Source: Candidatus Neomarinimicrobiota bacterium
GTDB lineage: Bacteria > Fidelibacterota > Marinisomatia > Marinisomatales > TCS55
Assembly (NCBI GenBank): GCA_018651745.1
Contig: JABIDL010000008.1
Span: 1-13,766, forward strand
Length of the DNA: 13,766 nucleotides
Reading direction: 5' to 3'
The first letter of the stretch is position 1. Every line of letters begins with the position of its first letter. Under the pieces are notes generated by a model. The model did no database searches. It saw only the letters and a program-made list of their open reading frames with translations, and was not told where the DNA came from. This document shows positions 7,810-13,766 of the stretch, in pieces. The position numbers were made by a program, and so were the translations under genes.

Positions 7810-9645
7810 TTATTTCACCAATTCTTTTACTGCGGTTACAATTTCTCCGACGCTATAAGGTCTTCCTCTTACCAAGTTTAGCCCCTTTGCGTCCACAAGA
7901 TATTCCCCTCGGATTATTTTAATCAGCTGACCATAATTGATTTCGGGGATCAGAATATTATTATACTTTATCAGGATTGCTCCTAAATCTTTAGGCAAAG
8001 GATTTATCCAACGAAGGTGACAATGTCCAACTTTTGATTTTTCTTTCAAAAGGATTTCAGTCGCAGCTTTTGCAGATCCATATGTCCCACCCCAACTTAA
8101 TATTAATACATCACCACTTGTGTCTCCAAAAATAGGAGTTTTTGGAATTTCGTTCACAATACCGGCTATTTTCTCAGCACGTAGTGTTGTCATTGTATGG
8201 TGATTCACAGGATCATAGCTCACATTCCCGGTTATATTTTCTTTTTCCAGACCGCCAATGCGATGCTCAAGCCCTGGAGTTCCTGGAATAGCCCACGGAC
8301 GACGAAGGGTTTTCTTGTCTCTCTCGTAAGGATGAAATGGTTCATTTTCTGAAGAAGTATGATAATTCGCTTTGAATTTTTCCAAAGATTCAACGTCAGG
8401 TATTTTCCATGGTTCCGATCCATTTGCGAGATAACCATCCGTTAACAAGATTATCGGAGTCATGTATTTAACTGCAACCATGGCTGCTTCGTAGGCTGCA
8501 TAAAAACAATCTCCCGGTGTCTGTGCTGCGATCACCGGAAGGGGAGCGTCGCCATTCCTTCCATACATAGCCTGAAAAAGATCAGACTGCTCAGTTTTGG
8601 TTGGTAGTCCGGTACTCGGCCCGCCCCTTTGCACATTAACAATAACAAGCGGCAATTCAGCGATGATGGCAAGACCAATGGCTTCTCCTTTAAGTGCAAT
8701 TCCCGGACCTGAACTGGCAGTAACGGCAAGATTTCCGGCGAATGCTGCGCCGATTGCTGCTGTAATCCCTGCGATTTCATCTTCCGCCTGAAATGTTTTA
8801 ATCCCATAATTCCGCCAAACTGCGAGCTGATGTAAAATTTCAGATGCCGGTGTAATCGGGTAGCCACCATAAAAAAGAGGAATCCCGGAATGTTTTGCCG
8901 CAGCTGCTAATCCAATACAAGTGGCAAGATTTCCTGTCACATTTCGATATGTACCTGAAGGAAGATTCGCTTTATCTACTTTAAAACGAGTGGTAAAAAT
9001 TTCTGTTGTTTCTCCATAATTGTACCCCGCATTCAGTGCCTTTGAATTTGCTTCAACTAATTCCGGCCGAGATCCAAATTTCTTTTCTAAATATTGCAAA
9101 GTAGATTTCAAGGGACGGTCAAACATCCAAAAACATACGCCGAGTGCAAAAAAATTCTTGGTACGATCTACCAGTTTGGGTTTAAGTCCCAAGCCTTCAC
9201 AAGAATTTTTTACCATTTCACTCATTTTAATACTAAGGAGTAAATAAGGTTCTAAACTTCCATCCTTTAGTGGATTATCTTTGTAGCCGGCAAATTTTAA
9301 ATTTTTGGCTGTGAATGCATTTTCATTAACAATAAGGTAACCGCCCCTTGGTAAATCCTGAAGATGAACCTTTAGAGCTGCCGGATTCATCGCAATCAAA
9401 ACATCTGGGTAATCGCCCGGAGTATGAATATCGGTAGAACTGAACTGTAGCTGGAATGCGCTCACACCGGCGACAGAACCCGCAGGAGCTCGAATTTCCG
9501 CGGGATAATCCGGTAGCGTCGCAATATCATTGCCAATCATTCCGGACGTTTCAGTAAAGCGTGTACCGGTAAGTTGCATTCCGTCACCGGAATCGCCGGC
9601 AAATCGAATTACTACGCGTTCTTTTTGTTCTAAATTTTTTGGCAT
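7810..9645 (-). CDS. korA: 2-oxoglutarate:ferredoxin oxidoreductase, fused gamma-alpha subunit
   Basis: Partner of KorB. The N-terminal gamma domain spans about 1-195: RFAGDSGDGMQLTG (14-27) and APAGSVAGVSAFQLQF (53-68). The alpha (pyrimidine-binding) domain starts near 235: GYPITPASE (261-269), QAEDEIAGITAAIGA (286-300), SGPGIALKGEAIGLA (312-326), RGGPSTGLPTKTEQSDL (340-356) and YGRNGD (361-366). A C-terminal domain II extends to residue 611. A fused gamma-alpha chain with a separate beta chain is the two-subunit arrangement of aerobic or microaerophilic KorAB-type enzymes; no separate ferredoxin-like delta subunit is encoded beside it. It appears to be the first gene of a leftward korA-korB-fumC(-PBP) unit. 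The Shine-Dalgarno signal is weak. Confidence 0.94.
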   Translation of the reverse strand: MPKNLEQKERVVIRFAGDSGDGMQLTGTRFTETSGMIGNDIATLPDYPAEIRAPAGSVAGVSAFQLQFSSTDIHTPGDYPDVLIAMNPAALKVHLQDLPRGGYLIVNENAFTAKNLKFAGYKDNPLKDGSLEPYLLLSIKMSEMVKNSCEGLGLKPKLVDRTKNFFALGVCFWMFDRPLKSTLQYLEKKFGSRPELVEANSKALNAGYNYGETTEIFTTRFKVDKANLPSGTYRNVTGNLATCIGLAAAAKHSGIPLFYGGYPITPASEILHQLAVWRNYGIKTFQAEDEIAGITAAIGAAFAGNLAVTASSGPGIALKGEAIGLAIIAELPLVIVNVQRGGPSTGLPTKTEQSDLFQAMYGRNGDAPLPVIAAQTPGDCFYAAYEAAMVAVKYMTPIILLTDGYLANGSEPWKIPDVESLEKFKANYHTSSENEPFHPYERDKKTLRRPWAIPGTPGLEHRIGGLEKENITGNVSYDPVNHHTMTTLRAEKIAGIVNEIPKTPIFGDTSGDVLILSWGGTYGSAKAATEILLKEKSKVGHCHLRWINPLPKDLGAILIKYNNILIPEINYGQLIKIIRGEYLVDAKGLNLVRGRPYSVGEIVTAVKELVK

Positions 9646-9678
9646 AATGGAATGATTATTAAGGCTTTGAGTAAATAA

Positions 9679-9744
9679 CTAAGAGGATACTCTTTGCCCA
9701 TTTTTAGGATTATTTTTCGCCGGTTCTTTTTCTTCTTTGGACAT
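9679..9744 (-). CDS. possible 21-residue peptide upstream of korA
   Basis: An ATG at 9744 opens a 21-codon frame ending in TAG at 9679, 33 bp before the korA start and on the same strand. The peptide begins MSKEEKEPAKNNPKN and is strongly hydrophilic, rich in lysine, glutamate and asparagine. It resembles no family I know and could equally be leader sequence. No clear Shine-Dalgarno sequence precedes it. The start sits right at a GACC-AA-GGTC dyad (9745-9754). Confidence 0.2.
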   Translation of the reverse strand: MSKEEKEPAKNNPKNGQRVSS

Positions 9745-9762
9745 GACCAAGGTCTCAATTTA

Positions 9763-9781
9763 CCAAGTCCAAATCACTTGG
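9763..9781. promoter_or_regulatory. dyad CCAAGT-N7-ACTTGG in the korA / 268-aa gene divergent region
   Basis: Perfect 6 bp arms (9763-9768 and 9776-9781) lie around a 7-base centre, roughly midway between the two divergent genes. The spacing suits a dimeric regulator site, or a small hairpin in the korA leader RNA. A second small dyad (GACC-AA-GGTC, 9745-9754) sits 8 bp away on the korA side. Function is inferred from position only. Confidence 0.3.
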
Positions 9782-9813
9782 AGCAATGGGTTATCATTTT
9801 TTTTCAGTTCATT

Positions 9814-9833
9814 GCTTTCTGATTTCAGAAAGC
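9814..9833. promoter_or_regulatory. 20 bp perfect dyad just before the 268-aa gene
   Basis: GCTTTCTGA (9814-9822) and TCAGAAAGC (9825-9833) are perfect 9 bp arms around TT. The dyad ends 13 bp before the ATG at 9847, so it covers the expected promoter or ribosome-binding region. It could be an operator, or an RNA hairpin limiting translation; in the RNA the inner pairs would open to give a loop. No T-run follows directly, so a terminator is unlikely. No recognisable regulator gene lies beside it. Confidence 0.4.
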
Positions 9834-9846
9834 TTAAAATCGGGTT

Positions 9847-10653
9847 ATGATAGATGAACTAGAAGATCCCGGGCAATTGCCTCTATTCCCTGAACTCTCG
9901 ACCGGACAAAATATCCCGTCTTTGGCAACACTTCCGGAATTTGGGAAAGCGCTACAAAACCTAATTCGCATGAGCGACCTCGGAGCCTTCATCGAACTTA
10001 ACATACAGGGTGTTGATAAATTGTACACCATAAACCTTCATGATCTTGACATCCCAAAAGATTTTTTAAAAAATATGACCAACTATTCCCCTCTTACTGT
10101 CAAACTATTTTCCAATGACATCAGAAACGAAATTCATAAACTGACTTATGACATTAAATCCTTCTTCAATTCAAAAAACTCTTTTAAAACATCGTTTGGC
10201 TTTTTCCTGTTCCGCACTCATTTTGATGCTTGGAAAAACACCCTGGCGGAACGACAAGAATCACTTCAATCATATTTAGCCAACACATTGGGCAAAGGGA
10301 AATACGGTCATAATTGTGTAGACTTTTTTAGACTGGGATACGAACATATTGAGTCTTATTCAGATATTACCGCACCATGGGAATTTAAAAAACGCCCACT
10401 ACTAAAAGATATTGAATCAGCACGTAAAATACTGCACGAAAACCAACAAACTTTATTTACACTCAAACAAACAGAAATTGAATTTCCCTTTAATGTTATC
10501 ACACTGAAAACAGGACGCGTCCCGCTCGTACTCCACCAATTTCAATCTCAGGTACATGTACATTCTATTTTTAAAACGATTCATATGGAATACCTTGCCG
10601 ATACCGCAATCGAATCTCTGGATGATATTCGTCAGCTTACAGAAAGTATGTGA
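9847..10653 (+). CDS. uncharacterised 268-residue protein with an N-terminal QLPLF motif
   Basis: I do not recognise a family. There is no signal peptide or membrane segment, so it should be cytosolic. The N-terminus is acidic (MIDELEDPG) and then reads QLPLFPE; Q10-L-P-L-F14 resembles the QLxLF pentapeptide by which many bacterial replication and repair proteins bind the DNA polymerase sliding clamp. The rest is mixed alpha/beta in character with several lysine- and aromatic-rich stretches (around 85-125 and 150-165), including FGFFLFRTHFDAW (117-129), and ends in LTESM. There is one cysteine (about 157). It stands alone: divergent from korA, with a 20 bp dyad in front, and followed by a non-genic stretch before selD. 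Coding is likely because the frame is long, antisense frames are short, and the ATG sits after the dyad. A role in DNA replication or repair is only a suggestion from the motif. Confidence 0.7.
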   Translation: MIDELEDPGQLPLFPELSTGQNIPSLATLPEFGKALQNLIRMSDLGAFIELNIQGVDKLYTINLHDLDIPKDFLKNMTNYSPLTVKLFSNDIRNEIHKLTYDIKSFFNSKNSFKTSFGFFLFRTHFDAWKNTLAERQESLQSYLANTLGKGKYGHNCVDFFRLGYEHIESYSDITAPWEFKKRPLLKDIESARKILHENQQTLFTLKQTEIEFPFNVITLKTGRVPLVLHQFQSQVHVHSIFKTIHMEYLADTAIESLDDIRQLTESM

Positions 10654-10687
10654 AATTGAAACAGAAAGAATTGAATATATACCATGA

Positions 10688-10837
10688 CGAGTTGGGGTTA
10701 TCGTGCAATTGTTAGATGCCGCCACCGGCGATGTCCTTGGGGCTAATTCTTATTGGTATTCTTCATTGAGTTTGTCTAGTGCTGTAAATAATTCCATTTA
10801 CGGTGCTATAAAACCATTGAAAAAATTATTGAAATAG
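10688..10837 (+). pseudogene. C-terminal remnant of a protein gene
   Basis: A 49-codon frame opens directly after a TGA (10685-10687) and ends at TAG (10835-10837). Its translation looks like a natural protein C-terminus: RVGVIVQLLDAATGDVLG, then SYWYSS, and a closing helix AIKPLKKLLK. The VxLxDAxTGxVL pattern followed by an amphipathic end recalls the C-termini of CsgG/LpoB-like outer-membrane lipoproteins, which is a weak resemblance by eye. There is no ATG in frame before it, only GTG (10703) or TTG. The same frame upstream of the TGA reads ETERIEYIP, so the older gene may have extended leftwards and been lost. A short expressed peptide is not excluded. Confidence 0.3.
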
Positions 10838-10931
10838 GATAACGATTATTGGATTTCTTTCCGTTTAAAAATTTTTGGCTGTTTTATTTTTTAAGCCAAC
10901 TATCACACCGTTAAATTCTTTCTCATTAGAA
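10838..10931 (+). promoter_or_regulatory. AT-rich leader of selD with a small inverted repeat
   Basis: This 94 bp stretch should contain the selD promoter and leader. TTGGCT (10875-10880) and AGCCAA (10894-10899) form a 6 bp stem with a 13-base T-rich loop. I see no confident -35/-10 pair and no strong Shine-Dalgarno sequence before the ATG. It could be simple spacer. Confidence 0.2.
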
Positions 10932-11978
10932 ATGGATATGAATCAAAAACTAACAACACTTTCACACGGTTCTGGCTGAGCGTGCAAGATAGGTCCTGGT
11001 GACCTCGCTCAGGTTCTGGGCGATCTTGTATTAGAAACAGATGATCGTGTAGTTGTCGGCTTTGATGGCGCCGATGATGCCGCCGTGGTGCGCCTGGATA
11101 ACGGACGCCTTCTGGTGCAAACGCTGGATTTTTTTACGCCTATCGTAGATGATCCATATGATTTTGGGCAGATCTCTGCTGCAAATGCCCTTTCCGATAT
11201 TTATGCGATGGGCGGAACCCCTTTGTACGCATTAAACATTGTTGGATTTCCTATTCATGATCTTCCAAAAGAAACACTTACAACCATTCTGCAAGGTGGT
11301 GCAGATAAAGCAAAAGAAGCAGGAATTCCTGTCGTTGGCGGACATTCTGTGGATGACAAAGAACCGAAATATGGCATGGTGGTTACAGGAGAAGTATCTG
11401 AGAAAAACCTTGTGCGGAATTCCACCGCCCGCCCCGGAGATGCGTTAATGCTCACTAAACCGCTTGGTACCGGCATCATTGCGACCGCAATCAAAAAAAA
11501 CAAAGCATCGGATGAAATCATTTCCGCAGCAACAATTTCCATGGCAACATTAAATAAAGCCGGAGCGGATGCAATGAAACAAGTCAATGTTCATTCTGCC
11601 ACAGATGTTACTGGTTTTGGATTGTTAGGGCATTTATTCGAAATGTGCAAAGCTAGTGGAGTTTCGGCAGAAGTGAATTTTAGTGCATTGGAATTTCTTC
11701 CTGGCGTCCGGGATTTAGCAGAAGCGAACATCATACCGGGTGGAACCCAGCGAAACCTGGATTATGTAAAAGATTCCGTAGCGTTTGATTCTGCATTAAC
11801 TGAAACCGATCGGATGATGGTAGCCGATGCCCAAACTTCAGGCGGGTTATTGGTAGCCCTCCCCAAAAATGATGCACAAGATTTTATCAACGCATTTGAT
11901 TCAGAATATTTTTACAAGCCAATTCAGATTGGTGAAATATCCAATCAAAACAGTTCAGTTATTACATTAAACAACTAA
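10932..11978 (+). CDS. selD: selenide, water dikinase, predicted selenoprotein (Sec at residue 16)
   Basis: Makes selenophosphate from selenide and ATP, the selenium donor for selenocysteyl-tRNA and 2-selenouridine. A plain ORF search starts only at 11085, but the frame extends upstream to ATG 10932 through one in-frame TGA at 10977-10979. The read-through sequence is TTLSHGSG-U-ACKIGPGDL, where U16 replaces the catalytic cysteine (C17 in E. coli) and K19 is the essential lysine. Conserved parts continue: GADDAAV (46-52), LDFFTPIVDDPYDFG (65-79), SAANALSDIYAMGG (82-95), GGHSVDD (136-142) and TDVTGFGLLGH (224-234). Read-through length is 348 residues, against 347 in E. coli. The alternative start at ATG 10938 would remove two residues. 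The gene converges on rsmA with a 19 bp gap. SelA, SelB and tRNA-Sec are not in the window. Confidence 0.93.
10977..11011 (+). promoter_or_regulatory. bacterial SECIS-like hairpin for the selD UGA
   Basis: The hairpin begins at the UGA itself. UGAGCG (10977-10982) pairs perfectly with CGCUCA (11006-11011), and above a one-sided bulge (10983-10990) AGGUC (10991-10995) pairs perfectly with GACCU (11001-11005). The apical loop is CUGGU. The loop lies about 16 bases after the UGA and contains adjacent G and U, as expected for a SelB-bound bacterial SECIS. Both stems fall within conserved coding sequence, as bacterial SECIS elements do. Confidence 0.75.
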
Positions 11979-11997
11979 TTGATCGAAAAGTAACAAT

Positions 11998-12780
11998 TCA
12001 ATCCTTTGCCAATTCCGAGAATTCTTTTATAGTTAACGTTTCCGGCCGTCTTGTAAAATCAATTTTTTCTTGGATTTCTATTGAAAAGTCAAAACTATTT
12101 AGGGTGTTTTTTAACATTTTTCTCCGCTGAGAAAATGCCGCTTTTACGATCTTTTGAAACCTCGGAAAATCCTCTTCCGGAACAATCGGTTGAGGTTTTT
12201 TAGATAATTCAATAATGGCGGACTGCACTTTCGGGCGGGGAAAAAACACCTTCGGTGAAATAGTAAAATGCTTCTTCACATTTAGGAATGACTGCACCAT
12301 TACGGATATTCTGCTATACGCCTTTATTCCGGGACGTGCAGCAAGCCTGTCTGCAACCTCTTTCTGAACCATGAGAAATGTTTTATTCCATTCCATTTGT
12401 TGATCTAATAGATGAAAAATCAATGGAGACGTAATGTTGTAAGGGATATTTCCGACAATTTTCAAGGATGGCTCATGAACGACATCTTTAACCAATATTT
12501 TCAAAATATCAGCATGAACAAAGTTCACATTTTGAAGCGATTCTTCTTCCGTTAATTGCTTAAACAACATCGGATCAATTTCTACAGCCGAAAGATGCTG
12601 TACCTTATCCACCAATTGCCGGGTTAGCGCACCGTCTCCCGGGCCGATTTCCAAAATTGAATCTGTCGGTTTTGGGTTGATGGCGTGGACAATTTTCCGA
12701 ACCAGGTTTGGGTCGGAAAGAAAATTTTGTCCCCATTTTTTACGAAAGGTATGTTGCGTTCTTCCTGTCACAGATGTCAC
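11998..12780 (-). CDS. rsmA: 16S rRNA (adenine1518/1519-N6) dimethyltransferase
   Basis: KsgA/RsmA uses S-adenosylmethionine to dimethylate two adjacent adenines in the 3' hairpin of 16S rRNA late in 30S assembly. Motifs in order are KKWGQNFLSD (14-23), the SAM-binding LEIGPGDGALT (43-53), E67 in SAVEID, DILK (91-94), the catalytic NIPYNITSP (111-119), SPKVFFPRPKVQSAI (175-189) and AFSQRRKMLKNTL (215-227). Length (260) is close to the usual 265-275. The start codon is GTG at 12780, 6 bp after the tatD stop; a second GTG at codon 4 is an alternative. It is co-oriented with tatD, a common bacterial pairing, and converges on selD. Confidence 0.96.
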   Translation of the reverse strand: MTSVTGRTQHTFRKKWGQNFLSDPNLVRKIVHAINPKPTDSILEIGPGDGALTRQLVDKVQHLSAVEIDPMLFKQLTEEESLQNVNFVHADILKILVKDVVHEPSLKIVGNIPYNITSPLIFHLLDQQMEWNKTFLMVQKEVADRLAARPGIKAYSRISVMVQSFLNVKKHFTISPKVFFPRPKVQSAIIELSKKPQPIVPEEDFPRFQKIVKAAFSQRRKMLKNTLNSFDFSIEIQEKIDFTRRPETLTIKEFSELAKD

Positions 12781-12786
12781 AGTGGT

Positions 12787-13542
12787 TTATAAATTGAACA
12801 GGGTTGTAGCATTAGCGGTAGTTTTTTCAGCAATGATGTCTAAAGTGACGCCGTGTATTTCAGCCAATTTCTCCGCGACAAATCGAGTGCGTCCCGGCTC
12901 ATTTGGTTTCCCTCGAAAAGGAACAGGGCTCAAATAGGGTGAATCAGTTTCCACAAGTAATTTATCCAATGGCAGCTCTTTTGCTACATCAGGTAAATGA
13001 CTGTTTTTAAATGTAAGATTGCCTGAAAAAGAAAGGTAAAAACCCATTTCAATGAAAGCTTCAGCTGTTTTGAGATCACTTGAAAAACAATGTGCAACCC
13101 CGGTTACATTCGGAAAATCTGATAAAATCTTGAGCACATCTGCATCTGCATTCCTGTTATGAAAAATAACCGGTTTTTCTAATCGTTGCGCTAAAACCAA
13201 CTGTTCACGAAATACGTTTTTTTGCAAATCCGGTTCAGAAATATTTCTGAAATAATCCAAACCCATTTCCCCAACTGCCAGCATTTTATCAAATGTCATG
13301 AGGTCAGCTATCTGATCAAGATAATCCTCCGGTGCATCTTTAGCATCGTGCGGATGAATGCCGGCTGTGGCAAAAATATGTTCATTTTCTGCCGCCAGTT
13401 TCAAACATTCAGTTGAATCATCTAAATTGGTGCCAACGCAAATAAATCTGTTCACACCCAACTCGCCAGCACGATCAAGCACAGCCGGAAGATCTTTTTT
13501 AAGATCAGGATAAAAAAGATGGCAGTGTGTGTCGGTAAGCAT
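12787..13542 (-). CDS. tatD: TatD family metal-dependent hydrolase / DNase
   Basis: Cytosolic TIM-barrel hydrolase of the amidohydrolase superfamily; characterised members are metal-dependent 3'-5' exonucleases (TatD, YcfH/YjjV groups). The metal ligands are all present: H6 and H8 in TDTHCHL, E92 in VGEMGLDY, H128 in VIFHNR, H151 in VAHCFS and D200 in ETDSPYLSP. The family tail RGKPNEP (210-216) follows. At 251 residues it is full length. It lies 6 bp upstream of rsmA, probably co-transcribed. Which TatD subgroup it belongs to is not settled by sequence alone, so the symbol is at family level. Confidence 0.93.
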   Translation of the reverse strand: MLTDTHCHLFYPDLKKDLPAVLDRAGELGVNRFICVGTNLDDSTECLKLAAENEHIFATAGIHPHDAKDAPEDYLDQIADLMTFDKMLAVGEMGLDYFRNISEPDLQKNVFREQLVLAQRLEKPVIFHNRNADADVLKILSDFPNVTGVAHCFSSDLKTAEAFIEMGFYLSFSGNLTFKNSHLPDVAKELPLDKLLVETDSPYLSPVPFRGKPNEPGRTRFVAEKLAEIHGVTLDIIAEKTTANATTLFNL

Positions 13543-13607
13543 TTTGTGTTTTTCAGCTTTAAATTAAGTAAGATAAAGATTCTGCACTAAAGAAATAAAG
13601 GAATGAC

Positions 13608-13643
13608 ATGAATAAATTTAGTATAATTAAATTGTGGCAATGA
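13608..13643 (+). CDS. possible 11-residue leader peptide overlapping the next gene
   Basis: ATG 13608 opens the frame MNKFSIIKLWQ, which ends in TGA overlapping the ATG of the following gene (ATGA, 13640-13643). AAAGGAA (about 13597-13603) lies at a usable ribosome-binding distance and is the clearest Shine-Dalgarno-like sequence in this part of the window. It may be a translationally coupled leader; chance is not excluded. Confidence 0.25.
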   Translation: MNKFSIIKLWQ

Positions 13644-13766
13644 AAATGATTTTAAAAATAATTATTATCATTACTGTCGTTTTGACTAATTCTCACGGAA
13701 GTGAGAATAATCTTACACAAGTATATACACTAATTGATTCTGCTAAATATTACACGAAACAATTAC
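13640..13766 (+). CDS. N-terminus of an exported protein, cut by the window edge
   Basis: The frame starts MKMILKIIIIITVVLTNS and is open to the window end (42 codons). A lysine-containing start, a strongly hydrophobic core of about 14 residues and a polar stretch (SHGSENN) look like a signal peptide or N-terminal anchor. The part after it (TQVYTLIDSAKYYTKQL) is helical and amphipathic, which would suit the first helix of a TPR-type periplasmic domain, but too little is present to name a family. It is divergent from tatD, with 97 bp between the starts. Confidence 0.55.
   Translation, partial: MKMILKIIIIITVVLTNSHGSENNLTQVYTLIDSAKYYTKQL

Noticed and set aside
9834-10031. 65-codon minus-strand frame overlapping the start of the 268-residue gene
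   Set aside because: It is short, antisense to the longer frame, has low-complexity serine runs, and has no ribosome-binding sequence.
10643-10837. Frameshifted extension of the 268-residue gene into the downstream coding remnant
   Set aside because: The remnant is in another frame with a TGA at 10685 between them, and nothing in the composition links the two; separate origins are simpler.
11085-11978. selD beginning at the GTG at 11085
   Set aside because: Homology to SelD continues upstream through the TGA to 10932, including the active-site lysine, so 11085 is only where a stop-codon-based search restarts.
11979-11997. Bidirectional terminator between selD and rsmA
   Set aside because: The 19 bp gap contains no inverted repeat.
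13622-13627. TATAAT hexamer as a -10 promoter box
   Set aside because: It lies within 13 bp of the ATG at 13640 and inside the short leader frame, with no -35-like hexamer at 16-18 bp; the region is AT-rich so a chance match is likely.

Overview
The window looks like chromosomal core-genome DNA of a Gram-negative bacterium of fairly low GC. Outer-membrane biogenesis is indicated by an LptF/LptG-type permease. Central carbon metabolism includes a ferredoxin-dependent 2-oxoacid oxidoreductase (KorAB) next to class II fumarase, and selenium metabolism is indicated by SelD. The long periplasmic insert in the Lpt permease, the fused gamma-alpha KorA and the weak Shine-Dalgarno signals would fit the Bacteroidetes/Ignavibacteria/Marinimicrobia (FCB) neighbourhood. 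That placement is inference; no rRNA or marker alignment was possible.

Layout, left to right. (1) 1-296: a leftward tRNA cluster, with tRNA-Pro(TGG) cut by the window edge, a decayed partial second tRNA-Pro copy split by a ~62 bp inverted-repeat element, and an intact tRNA-His(GTG). (2) 474-3142, rightward: lptF/G-type permease overlapping a pyrimidine-nucleoside phosphorylase by 4 bp. (3) 9645-3145, leftward: korA, korB, fumC and a class A penicillin-binding protein, probably one transcription unit with central metabolism first and cell-wall synthesis last. The phosphorylase and PBP genes meet tail to tail with 2 bp between them. (4) 9646-9846: a divergent control region with several perfect dyads. 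(5) 9847-10653, rightward: an unrecognised 268-residue protein whose N-terminus carries a QLPLF pentapeptide like a DNA sliding-clamp binding motif. (6) 10654-10931: a non-genic stretch holding what looks like the C-terminal remnant of a protein gene. (7) 10932-11978, rightward: selD, read through an in-frame TGA at the active-site position, with a matching hairpin directly after it, so this SelD is probably a selenoprotein. (8) 13542-11998, leftward: tatD followed by rsmA (ksgA), 6 bp apart. (9) 13640 to the right edge: the start of a secreted or membrane-anchored protein, preceded by an overlapping 11-codon ORF.

How the genes connect. KorAB interconverts 2-oxoglutarate and succinyl-CoA with ferredoxin and FumC interconverts fumarate and malate, so the two supply separate steps of an oxidative or reductive TCA cycle. 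SelD makes selenophosphate; if it is itself a selenoprotein the cell must also carry SelA, SelB and tRNA-Sec, none of which lie here. No prophage, IS transposase, CRISPR array or defence system is visible. The least ordinary elements are the Sec-SelD with its hairpin, the interrupted tRNA copy, the unknown 268-residue gene with the dyad in front of it, and the gene remnant between that gene and selD.
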